From Rosistilla oblonga (GTDB lineage: Bacteria; Planctomycetota; Planctomycetia; Pirellulales; Pirellulaceae), in the NCBI RefSeq assembly GCF_007751715.1, contig NZ_CP036292.1, forward strand, positions 4,905,339-4,969,338: a stretch of 64,000 nt of DNA, read 5' to 3'. The position numbers were made by a program, and so were the translations under genes. Under the pieces are notes generated by a model that saw only the letters and a list, made by a program, of their open reading frames with translations, was not told where the DNA came from and made no database searches. Positions within the stretch are counted from its first letter, which is position 1, and every line of letters starts with the position of its first letter. This document shows, in pieces, positions 1 to 8,296 of this stretch.

Positions 1-578
1 TCCGGTATCTGCGAGAAAACTCGTTGCTCGTGATAGATTATTGTCACCACGTGAAAGAAATCAATCACCGCCGACCAGAGAATCCGCCTAATTTACCTGT
101 TTTGCTATCATAGCGTACTATCGTTCTCGACTTCTTGCAGGCCCGAATCGCGAACGAAACGGGTTCCTCGCCAAGGTTTCACAATTTGCGACAGGCTGTG
201 GCAAATTTGACGCCTATGAGAGAAGAAGCAGCCGACCTCGCCCCGTCGCGGACCTGAGTTAGCGGCCCCCGCAGCGGCTCCCGTCGAGAGTTTCGAGAGG
301 TGAGGTATCCGCCGTAAATCGATAGTCTTGACGGCCTGTTGATTTAATCGCGTGCGAACTTCTTGAATTAGCCGTTTGGGCGTTAGCCCCGGTTTAGCGG
401 TGCTTGAACCGGGGCTAACGCCCAAACGGCTGATCAAATCGACAGGCCGTTGACGACTTCCACTGCGAGTGGTGTGATGGGCTGCGCTATCTTCGACGCG
501 TATATTAAGAGCGTCTCTTGCCGTTGCGCCTCAACGGCAACCTACTGGAATCCATCATTTGGCTGCAGGACGAAACCA
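1..578. other. Gene-free leader region
   Basis: No convincing gene is seen here. A minus-strand open frame at 108-437 has no recognisable motif and runs through a palindromic repeat, so I do not call it. A plus-strand frame is open from 450, but its first 43 residues lie inside or just after the repeat and look non-coding; the gene starts at 579. The only structured element is the nested inverted repeat at about 324-459. Confidence 0.6.
324..459. repeat. Nested inverted repeat (REP/MITE-like)
   Basis: A perfect 24-bp inverted repeat (371-394 and 407-430, extendable by one A-T pair) surrounds a 12-nt loop. It sits inside a second, imperfect pair of arms (331-345 and 436-450, 14 of 15 matching), with weaker similarity reaching about 324 and 459. 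The left inter-arm spacer is about 25 nt and the right one about 5 nt, so the element is asymmetric. I see no transposase. The inner arm resembles a GC-rich palindrome I associate with planctomycete intergenic regions, but I could not search for other copies. Confidence 0.7.
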
Positions 579-1067
579 ATGGAACTTGAAGCGAAGTTGT
601 TCACGATGATGCGCGGCGTGTTGACCGAGATGGTCGACGGAATCTCCGACGCCGACTTTCAGAGCCTGCCGGCCGGCGGTGGCAATTCGCCGAACTGGAT
701 CTTGGGACACTTGGCTCTTTGCAACGAGTTCGGGCTGATGACGATGGGGCTGCCCGTCGAGCGAGCCGAGCAGATGATGCCGATCTACGGCCCAGGCAGC
801 CAACCGACCGAAGCGGCCGACAACTTGATGAGCAAAGCCGACTTGGTCACCTTCTTTAATGAATCGGCCGACCGCTTCTTGATGGCTGTCGCCAACGCGA
901 GCGATGAAGATCTTGCCGCAGAGCGAAGCAGCCCGATCCTGAAAGCTCACCTGCCGACAGTCGGCGACATGGTGGGACACCTTCTGACGACTCACTTTGG
1001 AATGCACATCGGCCAACTAAGCGCCTGGCGTCGCAGCCGCGGCATGGGCTCCGTCTTGAAAATCTAG
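579..1067 (+). CDS. DinB-like superfamily protein
   Basis: A 162-residue protein resembling the DinB/YfiT-like putative metalloenzymes: a four-helix bundle binding a metal through three histidines. An early helix contains ILGHLAL, and the C-terminal part has HLLTTHFGMHIGQL followed by SAWRR, the usual position of the second and third histidines and the conserved Arg. Length is typical. I chose the ATG at 579 because AGGA lies at 567-570 with good spacing; the longer frame from 450 adds 43 residues of atypical composition inside the upstream repeat. Family members are linked to thiol-dependent transfer or stress responses, but the substrate cannot be read from sequence. It stands alone: the next gene is convergent. 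Confidence 0.8.
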   Translation: MELEAKLFTMMRGVLTEMVDGISDADFQSLPAGGGNSPNWILGHLALCNEFGLMTMGLPVERAEQMMPIYGPGSQPTEAADNLMSKADLVTFFNESADRFLMAVANASDEDLAAERSSPILKAHLPTVGDMVGHLLTTHFGMHIGQLSAWRRSRGMGSVLKI

Positions 1068-1320
1068 TCGCCTCGGGACAACCAGAATATCGAAAAACGG
1101 CAAGATCGGAGCGTTCCAACCCTAGCGATAGCCGGGGTCTGCGTTAGCCAGCGTCCCACCGACATCAACGTCCCCCGGTGGCAAGCAATTCGCGCTCGGT
1201 GAACTTTGCAGTGGTTTCCAACAAGTCGATAGGCAGGATGTCGATTGCGGCCCAGCCTCCCAGGCGCTGGAGTGTCAGACTTTCGCCGGACACTTTCTCC
1301 AGTCAATTTCTACCCGTGGT

Positions 1321-4300
1321 TTAGGCCGCTTTGTCTTCGGCGATCGGATCGGTCTGCGTTTCGTAGACACCGGCTTCGCTGGTGCCATCGCCGTCCCAGT
1401 CACCTGCAACGGGCTGGCCGTTGGGCGAATGCGGCTGATCGAAACGCTTATCGTCCGCAGTCAGCTGCCGATCGGAATTGCTGTCGATGATCCAAGTGTC
1501 GCCGCGGACGACGCCGATCTGATCGATCCCGTCGCCGTTCCAATCGCCAACAACTGGCAGATCGCCAGGTTCACCAAACTGAACGGTTTCGTCCCGCGTG
1601 GTCCAGCGGCCGTCGCCATCGCTGTCCAACATCCAACGCCCGGCGCGGAAGACAGCGATCGTATCGATGCCATCGCCATTCCAATCGCCCACCAGTGGCG
1701 TATCGGCGTTGTGCCCATATCGGAAGACGTGATCGATCAAGTCGCTGCGCAGTTGGCCCCGTTCGCGAAGCTGCAAGACGCGGATACCATCGGTCGCTTC
1801 GGGCTGCATCGGCGGTTGGTTCTTAGGACGCAGACGGCGAATGTTGTCGGGATCGGGCAAACCGGGATCGCGGACGATCGCTTCGGGATCGCGATCCCAT
1901 TCGGGACCGAAGATTCCGATATCGTCTTTGCCGTCACCGTCCCAGTCGCCGACGACCGGACGATCCATCTCGGTTCCCAGTTTGACCCACAAGTCGTTAC
2001 CGTCCCACTTGCCATTTCCGTTGACATCGATGAACCAATTTCCCTCGATGAAGAGAGCCAGTTCGTCGCGGCCGTCGCCGTTGAAGTCGCCAGCCAACGG
2101 GATGGCATCGGCATCGCCGAGCGTGATCGCCGACGATTCGGACAACACATTCCCATCGCGGTCCATCAGCAACCAGTTGCCTTTGTCGCGAAGATTGGTA
2201 CTCCAAGCAGCCGTGTCCAACACGATGCCGGCGTTTTGGATCACCTTGCCACCGGAGCTTTCGAACGCAGTTTCGCCGCGTGGGAAGCCACCATCGATGA
2301 CACTCAAGTGCCACGTCACGCCGGGATCATCGTTGGCCCAGATCGGATTATTGATCTCCACCGCGTCGGCAAAATTGATCAACAGCGGAGCGTTGATGAA
2401 CGTTTCGATCGGCGGCGGAGTGAATTCGACGGGCGGCGGATCCCATTCGACTGGCGGAATCGGTGGCTGTTCGCGGATCAACACTTCGCTGAAGTTGTTC
2501 TCGACCGACGATCCACCGACGGGCAGGTCGATCAAAATGATTCCGTCGTTGTTTGGATTCGTCGCACTGTCCAACGTCAACGTTTGCAACTGGAACGTCG
2601 TCGTCGAGTCCTCGGGGACATCGGCGGCGTTGACGGCGAAACCGCCCAAGCTGCCCGCGGTGTCCAAGCCGTCGATGTAGCCATCGGGTTGAATCTGGTA
2701 GATGTGATAGGTACCAGATCGCAGACCGGTGAACTCGTAGAAGCCGTTGGCATCGGTAACGACGCGAATCGGCCCATCGGCGTAGGTCCCTGGGAGTGCG
2801 TTCTCGCCGAGGAAAGCTTGCCCCAAGACGTTGCGAAGTTCCAGCGTCACACCGGCCAAAGGCGTATCGTCGCCGGTCCGCAGACCGTCGGAGATCCCTC
2901 GCAAATCCTCCGGTTCGGGAACTTGCGAAAGCAGTCGCACGTCGCCGTCCTGGAAGACGTAACCGCTGATCATCGCCGGTGGCAGTTCGCAGAAGTCGTT
3001 GTTCAGCGAGTTCTGGTTGGCCAGCAGACCGATCGAAACGATGCTGTTCAGCCCCGAATCATCGCCGCCGGTTGTACCAGCGTGTTGATCGCCGTCAAAG
3101 TAACCGTTCGGTTGAACCTGGATCACCGAGTAGGAGCCCGGCGCGAGGTCGGTGAATTCGTAGAAGCCGTTGGTGTTGGTCAGCGTGGTTGCGATCAACG
3201 TGCCGTCGGCGTCGTACAACTGCATCTCGACGTTCGCAAGCAGTTCTTCCTCGGGATCGAGGACGCAATCGCCATCGCTGTCGACATGCACGCGGCCAGA
3301 GATCGTACCGGGTGGCAGTTCGCAGAAGTCGTTCGATTCGCTGGCCTGCCCCGCTGCCAACGGAATCTGCGAGATTCGATTGATCACCGAATCGTCGCCG
3401 CCGGTCGTGCCAGCGTGCTGATCGCCGTCGTAATAGCCGGTCGGTTGCAGTTCGACGACGGTGTAGTCGCCGGGAGCCAGGTCGGTGAATTCGTAGCGAC
3501 CGTTGATATCGGTGGTCGTCGTCGTGATCAGCGTGCCATTATTGTCGTACAGTTCGATCGTGACGCCCGACAGAAGCAGTTCATCGGGATCGCGGACGCA
3601 GTCGCCATCGGTGTCGACGTGAACGTATCCGGAGATCGAACCGGGTGGCAGTTCGCAGAAGTCGTTTGCTTCGCTGTCCTGTCCCGCCGCCAATGGGATC
3701 CGCGAAATCCGATTGACTACCGAATCGTCGCCGCCAGTCGTACCGGCGTGTTGGTCGCCGTCAAAATATCCCGCCGGTTGCAGTTCGACGACGGTATATT
3801 CACCGGGAGCCAGATCGGTGAACTCGTAGCGTCCCAACGTGTCGGTTGTTGTCGTTGCGATCAGCGTACCGGATTCGTCGTACAGTTCGATCGTGACGCC
3901 CGACAGACGCAGTTCGTCGGGATCGCGAATGCAATCGCCGTCGGTATCGACGTGAACGTAACCGGAGATCGTGCCTGGTGGAAGTTCACAGAAATCGTTG
4001 AACTGCGAGTCCTGGCCCGAGCTGAGTGGGATCTGCGAGATTCGATCGGTCACCGAATCGTCGCCGCCGGTGGTGCCAGCGTGTTGGTCGCCGTTGTAAT
4101 ATCCGACGGGTTGGATTTCGACGACGGTGTAATTACCCGGCGCGAGGTTGATGAACTCGTATTCGCCTTGGCTGTTCGTCGTCGTCTGCATCAGGAAATT
4201 CCCGGCATCGTCGTACAGTTCGACGACAACGCCTTCCAGCCGCAGTTCATCGGGATCGATCTCGCAGTCGCCATCGGTGTCGACATGGATCCGCCCCGAG

Positions 4301-6528
4301 ATCGTCCCCGGCTTCAGTTCGCCGAAGTTGTATTCGACACCGACCTGTCCCTGCCGCAGGTTGATCGCGAGGATTCGGTCGCCAGGATTGTCGGCGCGGC
4401 CGACGGTTGACCCCGCGACGGTTCCGGCGGTGTCGAGCCCGTCGAGGTAGCCGGCGGGAGTCGTTTCACGCAGGGTGTATTCGCCCGGCAGAAGGTTATC
4501 GAATTGGTAGAATCCGTTGGCGTCGGTCTGCCGCGAGGCGACGACAGCGCCGGTCGAATCGATTAGTTCGACAAGAGCTCCAGGGATCGCCTCTTCGCCC
4601 GAATCGCGGATTCCGTCGTTCGATTGATCGTGGTAGACGTAACCCGAAATTTTGGCGGGGGCGGCTTCGCAGAAATCGTAATGCGTTCCCTCGCCGCCAG
4701 CGCTGAGGGTGATCGTCGTGATCCGGCTGCCGCCGTCGATACTGCCGACCATTTGGCCGTCGATCATACCGACATGTGCGGCGCCTTCGAGCAGTCCCAC
4801 AGGCGTGTATTCGATGATTCGGTAGTTGCCTTTGACCAAGCGATCGAATTCATATTCGCCCAGTGAATTGGTCCGCGTCTCGGCGATGAAGTTGCCTGCG
4901 GAGTCCTCTAAGACGATCCGAACATCTTCCAGTGGGACGTCGCCGCTTTCGTCGTGCGGGCCAAAGCAATCTTCGCCGGGAGCGACCAGGTAGACCGCTC
5001 CAGCCAATGAACCAAGCGGCAGTTCGCCGAAGTTGTAATCGATACCGACCGATCCGCCTTGCAGATCGATCGCGTTGATCTCATCGCCGGGATTGACCGC
5101 GATACCGACCAAGATCCCGTCGACGGTACCGGCGGTATCCAAACCGTCGGACAGATCGTGAGGCATCACGGTTTCGACGACTCGGTAGCGACCTGGGGCC
5201 AGGTCGGTGAAGCTGTACGAACCGTCGGCGGCGGTGGTCGTCTCGACGATCTCTTCGGGAGCGATCGTGTCGACGGGGATCAGACGGACGGTGACACCGC
5301 CCAGACCGATTTCGCCCGGATCTTTGATGCCGTCGTCGCTATCGTCGCGGTAGACATAACCGCTGATCTTGGCCGGATCGGCTTCAGCGAAATCGTAGTC
5401 GACCGCGTGCAGATCGCCCAATGGAATCTCGATGCCGGTCAAGACATCCGCATTGAGCACGGTTCCGCTGATGCTGTTGTCGACGGTACCGGGAACCGCG
5501 CCGACGCTGAACAATCCCGTCGGCTGCGTCTCTTCGATGTGGTAGGTGCCCGGCATCAGATCGAGATCGGTGCCGAAGTGGTAGTCGCCGTTGGCATCGG
5601 TCTGCGTCGAATGCCCGGTGTACTGGAACTGACCGCTCGCTTCATCCAGCATGTACAGCCGCAGTTCGACGCCGGGGATCCCCTTTTCCGACGCGCTTTG
5701 AACGAGGTTCAGATCGTTGTCCAGATAGACGGTACCGCCGATCGAGATCGGTTTGGGCGCTTGTTGCAGCGTCACCAAAGCGGCAGCGGTCCGGTCGGCG
5801 TGGCTGCGGACATCGTTGCCCGCATCGGGAGGCAGATCGATACCGTAAATCGCTTGAGGATCGCCGTAATCGTTTACGAAGATATCCGACGTGGTGACAT
5901 CGAAATAGTGTGGCGCCTCGAAGCTTGCGGTGAGGATCGTATCGTGGAACTCCTGTCCCGATTTGATCACGTCCAAGCGACTATTGAAGATGGCGACATC
6001 ATCGCTGACCTTCAAGATTTCGTCGACATCGAGGCTGAAGATCAGCTTGTCGCCCGCTTGGAAGTTGTTGAACTCCAGCTCCAACAGCATGCCGCCATCG
6101 GAAACGGTTGCCGACACCGATGCGGCGGGATTGGCCGACAACAGGCTGACGACTTTGAAGTCGTGGTAGCCGGCTTTGCCGAGGCCGCCAGCTTTGGTGT
6201 CGAAGATCGCGTCGCCAACGCTCAAGCCATCGCCATCTTTATCCAGATCGATCGACAACTTGGTCAACGACGTCCCATCGGCACCGCCGACAAACGACAG
6301 TTGGAATTGATCGGGATGCGAGTCATCCCCCTCGTCGACCTGATTGTCGCCGAAACTGGTTTCCAGGTAATCGGTTTCGATATAGACCAGACCGACGTGG
6401 ATTGGCATCGCCGCGGCGTCCATCACGCATCGCGCTTCGAGTCGCTCGACCGAACGAATTCGTCGGACGGCGGCAACGGGCTGAGTCTTGGGTCGCAAAA
6501 ATTTATTAAACGCTCGTTGAAACACCAT
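1321..6528 (-). CDS. Giant SdrD_B-repeat surface protein with FG-GAP-like C-terminus
   Basis: A 1735-residue exported protein. The basic N-terminus is followed by VERLEARCVMDA (residues 27-38), a degenerate LEPR-XLL-like signal. After a unique domain (about 40-255) come nine SdrD_B/Cna-B-like beta-sandwich repeats, each with a G(Y/R)VHVDTDGD-type start and a YEFTDLAPG-type motif; four of them (about residues 741-1184) form exact 333-bp units. The C-terminal 250 residues hold five GDWNGDG-type Asp-rich motifs (FG-GAP/VCBS-like), probably a Ca-binding propeller. The role is probably cell-surface adhesion or matrix; this is inference. Its ATG overlaps the stop of the upstream WD40 gene (TAATG), so the two are translationally coupled. 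The composition leaves long antisense open frames, which I treat as shadows. Confidence 0.85.
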   Translation of the reverse strand: MVFQRAFNKFLRPKTQPVAAVRRIRSVERLEARCVMDAAAMPIHVGLVYIETDYLETSFGDNQVDEGDDSHPDQFQLSFVGGADGTSLTKLSIDLDKDGDGLSVGDAIFDTKAGGLGKAGYHDFKVVSLLSANPAASVSATVSDGGMLLELEFNNFQAGDKLIFSLDVDEILKVSDDVAIFNSRLDVIKSGQEFHDTILTASFEAPHYFDVTTSDIFVNDYGDPQAIYGIDLPPDAGNDVRSHADRTAAALVTLQQAPKPISIGGTVYLDNDLNLVQSASEKGIPGVELRLYMLDEASGQFQYTGHSTQTDANGDYHFGTDLDLMPGTYHIEETQPTGLFSVGAVPGTVDNSISGTVLNADVLTGIEIPLGDLHAVDYDFAEADPAKISGYVYRDDSDDGIKDPGEIGLGGVTVRLIPVDTIAPEEIVETTTAADGSYSFTDLAPGRYRVVETVMPHDLSDGLDTAGTVDGILVGIAVNPGDEINAIDLQGGSVGIDYNFGELPLGSLAGAVYLVAPGEDCFGPHDESGDVPLEDVRIVLEDSAGNFIAETRTNSLGEYEFDRLVKGNYRIIEYTPVGLLEGAAHVGMIDGQMVGSIDGGSRITTITLSAGGEGTHYDFCEAAPAKISGYVYHDQSNDGIRDSGEEAIPGALVELIDSTGAVVASRQTDANGFYQFDNLLPGEYTLRETTPAGYLDGLDTAGTVAGSTVGRADNPGDRILAINLRQGQVGVEYNFGELKPGTISGRIHVDTDGDCEIDPDELRLEGVVVELYDDAGNFLMQTTTNSQGEYEFINLAPGNYTVVEIQPVGYYNGDQHAGTTGGDDSVTDRISQIPLSSGQDSQFNDFCELPPGTISGYVHVDTDGDCIRDPDELRLSGVTIELYDESGTLIATTTTDTLGRYEFTDLAPGEYTVVELQPAGYFDGDQHAGTTGGDDSVVNRISRIPLAAGQDSEANDFCELPPGSISGYVHVDTDGDCVRDPDELLLSGVTIELYDNNGTLITTTTTDINGRYEFTDLAPGDYTVVELQPTGYYDGDQHAGTTGGDDSVINRISQIPLAAGQASESNDFCELPPGTISGRVHVDSDGDCVLDPEEELLANVEMQLYDADGTLIATTLTNTNGFYEFTDLAPGSYSVIQVQPNGYFDGDQHAGTTGGDDSGLNSIVSIGLLANQNSLNNDFCELPPAMISGYVFQDGDVRLLSQVPEPEDLRGISDGLRTGDDTPLAGVTLELRNVLGQAFLGENALPGTYADGPIRVVTDANGFYEFTGLRSGTYHIYQIQPDGYIDGLDTAGSLGGFAVNAADVPEDSTTTFQLQTLTLDSATNPNNDGIILIDLPVGGSSVENNFSEVLIREQPPIPPVEWDPPPVEFTPPPIETFINAPLLINFADAVEINNPIWANDDPGVTWHLSVIDGGFPRGETAFESSGGKVIQNAGIVLDTAAWSTNLRDKGNWLLMDRDGNVLSESSAITLGDADAIPLAGDFNGDGRDELALFIEGNWFIDVNGNGKWDGNDLWVKLGTEMDRPVVGDWDGDGKDDIGIFGPEWDRDPEAIVRDPGLPDPDNIRRLRPKNQPPMQPEATDGIRVLQLRERGQLRSDLIDHVFRYGHNADTPLVGDWNGDGIDTIAVFRAGRWMLDSDGDGRWTTRDETVQFGEPGDLPVVGDWNGDGIDQIGVVRGDTWIIDSNSDRQLTADDKRFDQPHSPNGQPVAGDWDGDGTSEAGVYETQTDPIAEDKAA
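2978..4309 (-). repeat. Four tandem 333-bp coding repeats (111 residues each)
   Basis: The landmark encoding ELPPG and the flanking residues recurs at 2978, 3311, 3644, 3977 and, in diverged form, at 4310: exactly 333 bp each time. Each unit encodes one SdrD_B-type domain ending in HAGTTGGDDS and NRIS(Q/R)IPL-like motifs. The equal spacing and high similarity indicate duplication by unequal recombination within the gene, and make copy-number variation or assembly collapse likely here. Confidence 0.85.
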
Positions 6529-7580
6529 TATCGCTCCGTTGCCAATGTCGAAGTTGTGTCTGTCGATTCCATGCCAGGGATCCCAGCGACCGTCTCGTGT
6601 TGTTGGATCTGCGACAGTCGCCAGAACCGAATCGACGTGTCGTAGCTGCCCGAGATCAAGTGCTCGACGTTTGCCTTAAGCACCGCGACGGTCCCTTGAT
6701 GGCCGGTCAGCTTCTTCGTGACTTCACCGCTGTTGACGTTCAATACACGAATCAAGTTGTCCGAACCGCCGACGGCGACATGTTGCGAATCGATCGCTGC
6801 GACCGACAACAACTTGCAGCCCGGGATCGTGACCTCGCGAAGCATCTTCATTTGCACGGTATCGACGATCGCACAGCGGCCGTCTTCGCCGACCGACACG
6901 ATCATGTTGGCACCGCGGACCAACGTGCTGTCTCGCAGACGCCCGACGTGCAAAGAGATCGCCGCCAACGTCTCACCGGTATCGGGATCGATGAAGTGCA
7001 TCTCCCCCGATCGACCGCCGACGGCCAGGATGTCGTCGACGTCGGTGAACAATGCAGTCCGCAGATCGCGGCACTTGCAGGTCAGTTTTGCTGCGGGGAT
7101 CGTCTTGGATTGCATCAAAAAGATCTGCGGGTCGAAGCCGACAGCTGCGATCCGCTTTCCGTCGTCGTTGAATCGAACGCAGGCCAGAGCCGGTCCGCCG
7201 CCGATATCGCGTGGGTTTTCCCAGTTGCTCTCGCGTAGCCAAACCTGAATTCGGCCGTCGTTGCCAGCCGACAGCAACATCGAACCATCGGGGGCAAAAT
7301 CGAGCGAGCGAACCCAATCGGTGTGCTGACCAATGATCTGCTGTTTGGAGAAGTTCTCCCCGGAGAGAAGACGAATCGCGTGATCATCGCCCGCTGCGGC
7401 GAGCAGTTCGCCACCGGGGCTGATCGCCAAAGCTGTAACCACAGGGGGATAGTCCCGCCCCGCTACAGGCTCTAAACGAATCGAAAGGTTATTGGGGATC
7501 GTTTCGATAGCATGGCAATTTGCCAGTTCGAAGCAGGCCATCGCAAGCGACAGCAGAATAAAAGCAAAGCGAAATACCAC
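6528..7580 (-). CDS. Secreted WD40-repeat beta-propeller protein
   Basis: About 350 residues with an N-terminal signal sequence (hydrophobic FAFILLSLAMACF) and roughly seven WD40-like blades: ALAISPGGELLAAAGDD, SLDFAPDGSMLLSAGND and so on, ending in SGSYDTSIRFW. Seven blades fit one complete propeller. I place the start at the GTG at 7580 because AGGAGG lies eight bases upstream; a longer frame from a TTG at 7610 would put that ribosome site inside the coding sequence. The stop overlaps the start of the giant SdrD_B gene by one base (TAATG), so the two form an operon. A role as a partner or scaffold for the adhesin is inference. Confidence 0.85.
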   Translation of the reverse strand: MVFRFAFILLSLAMACFELANCHAIETIPNNLSIRLEPVAGRDYPPVVTALAISPGGELLAAAGDDHAIRLLSGENFSKQQIIGQHTDWVRSLDFAPDGSMLLSAGNDGRIQVWLRESNWENPRDIGGGPALACVRFNDDGKRIAAVGFDPQIFLMQSKTIPAAKLTCKCRDLRTALFTDVDDILAVGGRSGEMHFIDPDTGETLAAISLHVGRLRDSTLVRGANMIVSVGEDGRCAIVDTVQMKMLREVTIPGCKLLSVAAIDSQHVAVGGSDNLIRVLNVNSGEVTKKLTGHQGTVAVLKANVEHLISGSYDTSIRFWRLSQIQQHETVAGIPGMESTDTTSTLATER

Positions 7581-8296
7581 CGTGAATCCCTCCTGGATTT
7601 GACAGGTCAACGCAGCTCAAGCAGCGATCGACGCGCAGAACTCCAGTAGGCGATATCGGCGTTCCCGACCGTCGGCAATGAACGTTTTGAAGTCCAAGTT
7701 GTCTTTTATCGCCGTCAAAGTCGAATGCTATCAACGCGCCGCTCCCTCGATGAATCGCCCCTCTTTGGCCGACTGAGGGGCGGCTGGCGGCGCGTTGCGG
7801 GACTGTCGAATCGCGCGGCCCTGTGTTTTGCGGGAGCGGCGGGCAGCGGGGCGAGAAAGCCTGCCGAATGTAGCGATTTTGACAGGAATGCCTAAAGAAA
7901 TTCAGAGCCACCGCGACCGGTAGCGGCCCAAGTTGCTTGACCCCAAGTGGTCGGATTCCTACAAATAGATCGACGCCCAACGGTTGCTCGCTCCCCTGGA
8001 ACGAGCGGCCTTCTTTCTCGCGGGATGCGTGTGAAGGAAGCGGATCAGTTTGGCTCGGAACAATTCCGAAACGCCCACGGGCGGGGATTGCCTGAGCCGT
8101 TCGACTGTTGCAATCGGATCAGCAAATTCAGCTGGTGACGATTGCGGCGGTTATTTCTCCCCAAAACTGATCCACTTTTTTTGACCGGGCACTAAGCGTG
8201 ACCTATATTCTCGTGGTTGCTAGCTGCATGCCAGTTCCAGCGGCCACCAGTGGTGCCCTTCCCCACCGCTGCCTCCCGCGCTCCGATGGATTCTAC
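7581..8296. other. Divergent intergenic region
   Basis: About 700 bp between the minus-strand WD40 gene and the plus-strand S41 protease. Minus-strand open frames here have no recognisable motif. It holds a GC-rich stem-loop (GCCCCTC 7757-7763 with GAGGGGC 7775-7781) and the promoter at 8181-8209. I see nothing else. Confidence 0.5.
8181..8209 (+). promoter_or_regulatory. Sigma70-type promoter of the S41 protease
   Basis: TTGACC at 8181-8186, a 17-nt spacer, then TATATT at 8204-8209: five of six consensus bases in each box at optimal spacing. Transcription would begin near 8216, downstream of the first possible start of the open frame (8198), which supports the internal ATG at 8297 with a leader of about 80 nt. 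Confidence 0.6.

Noticed and set aside
1429-4410. 993-codon plus-strand open frame opposite the SdrD_B giant
   Set aside because: It mirrors the repeat structure of the real gene, has Ile/Val/Asp-rich composition without domains, and arises from the codon bias of Asp/Gly-rich repeats.
5059-6645. 528-codon plus-strand frame opposite the 5' half of the giant
   Set aside because: Same antisense effect; no ribosome site, no motif, and it runs across the junction of two genes.
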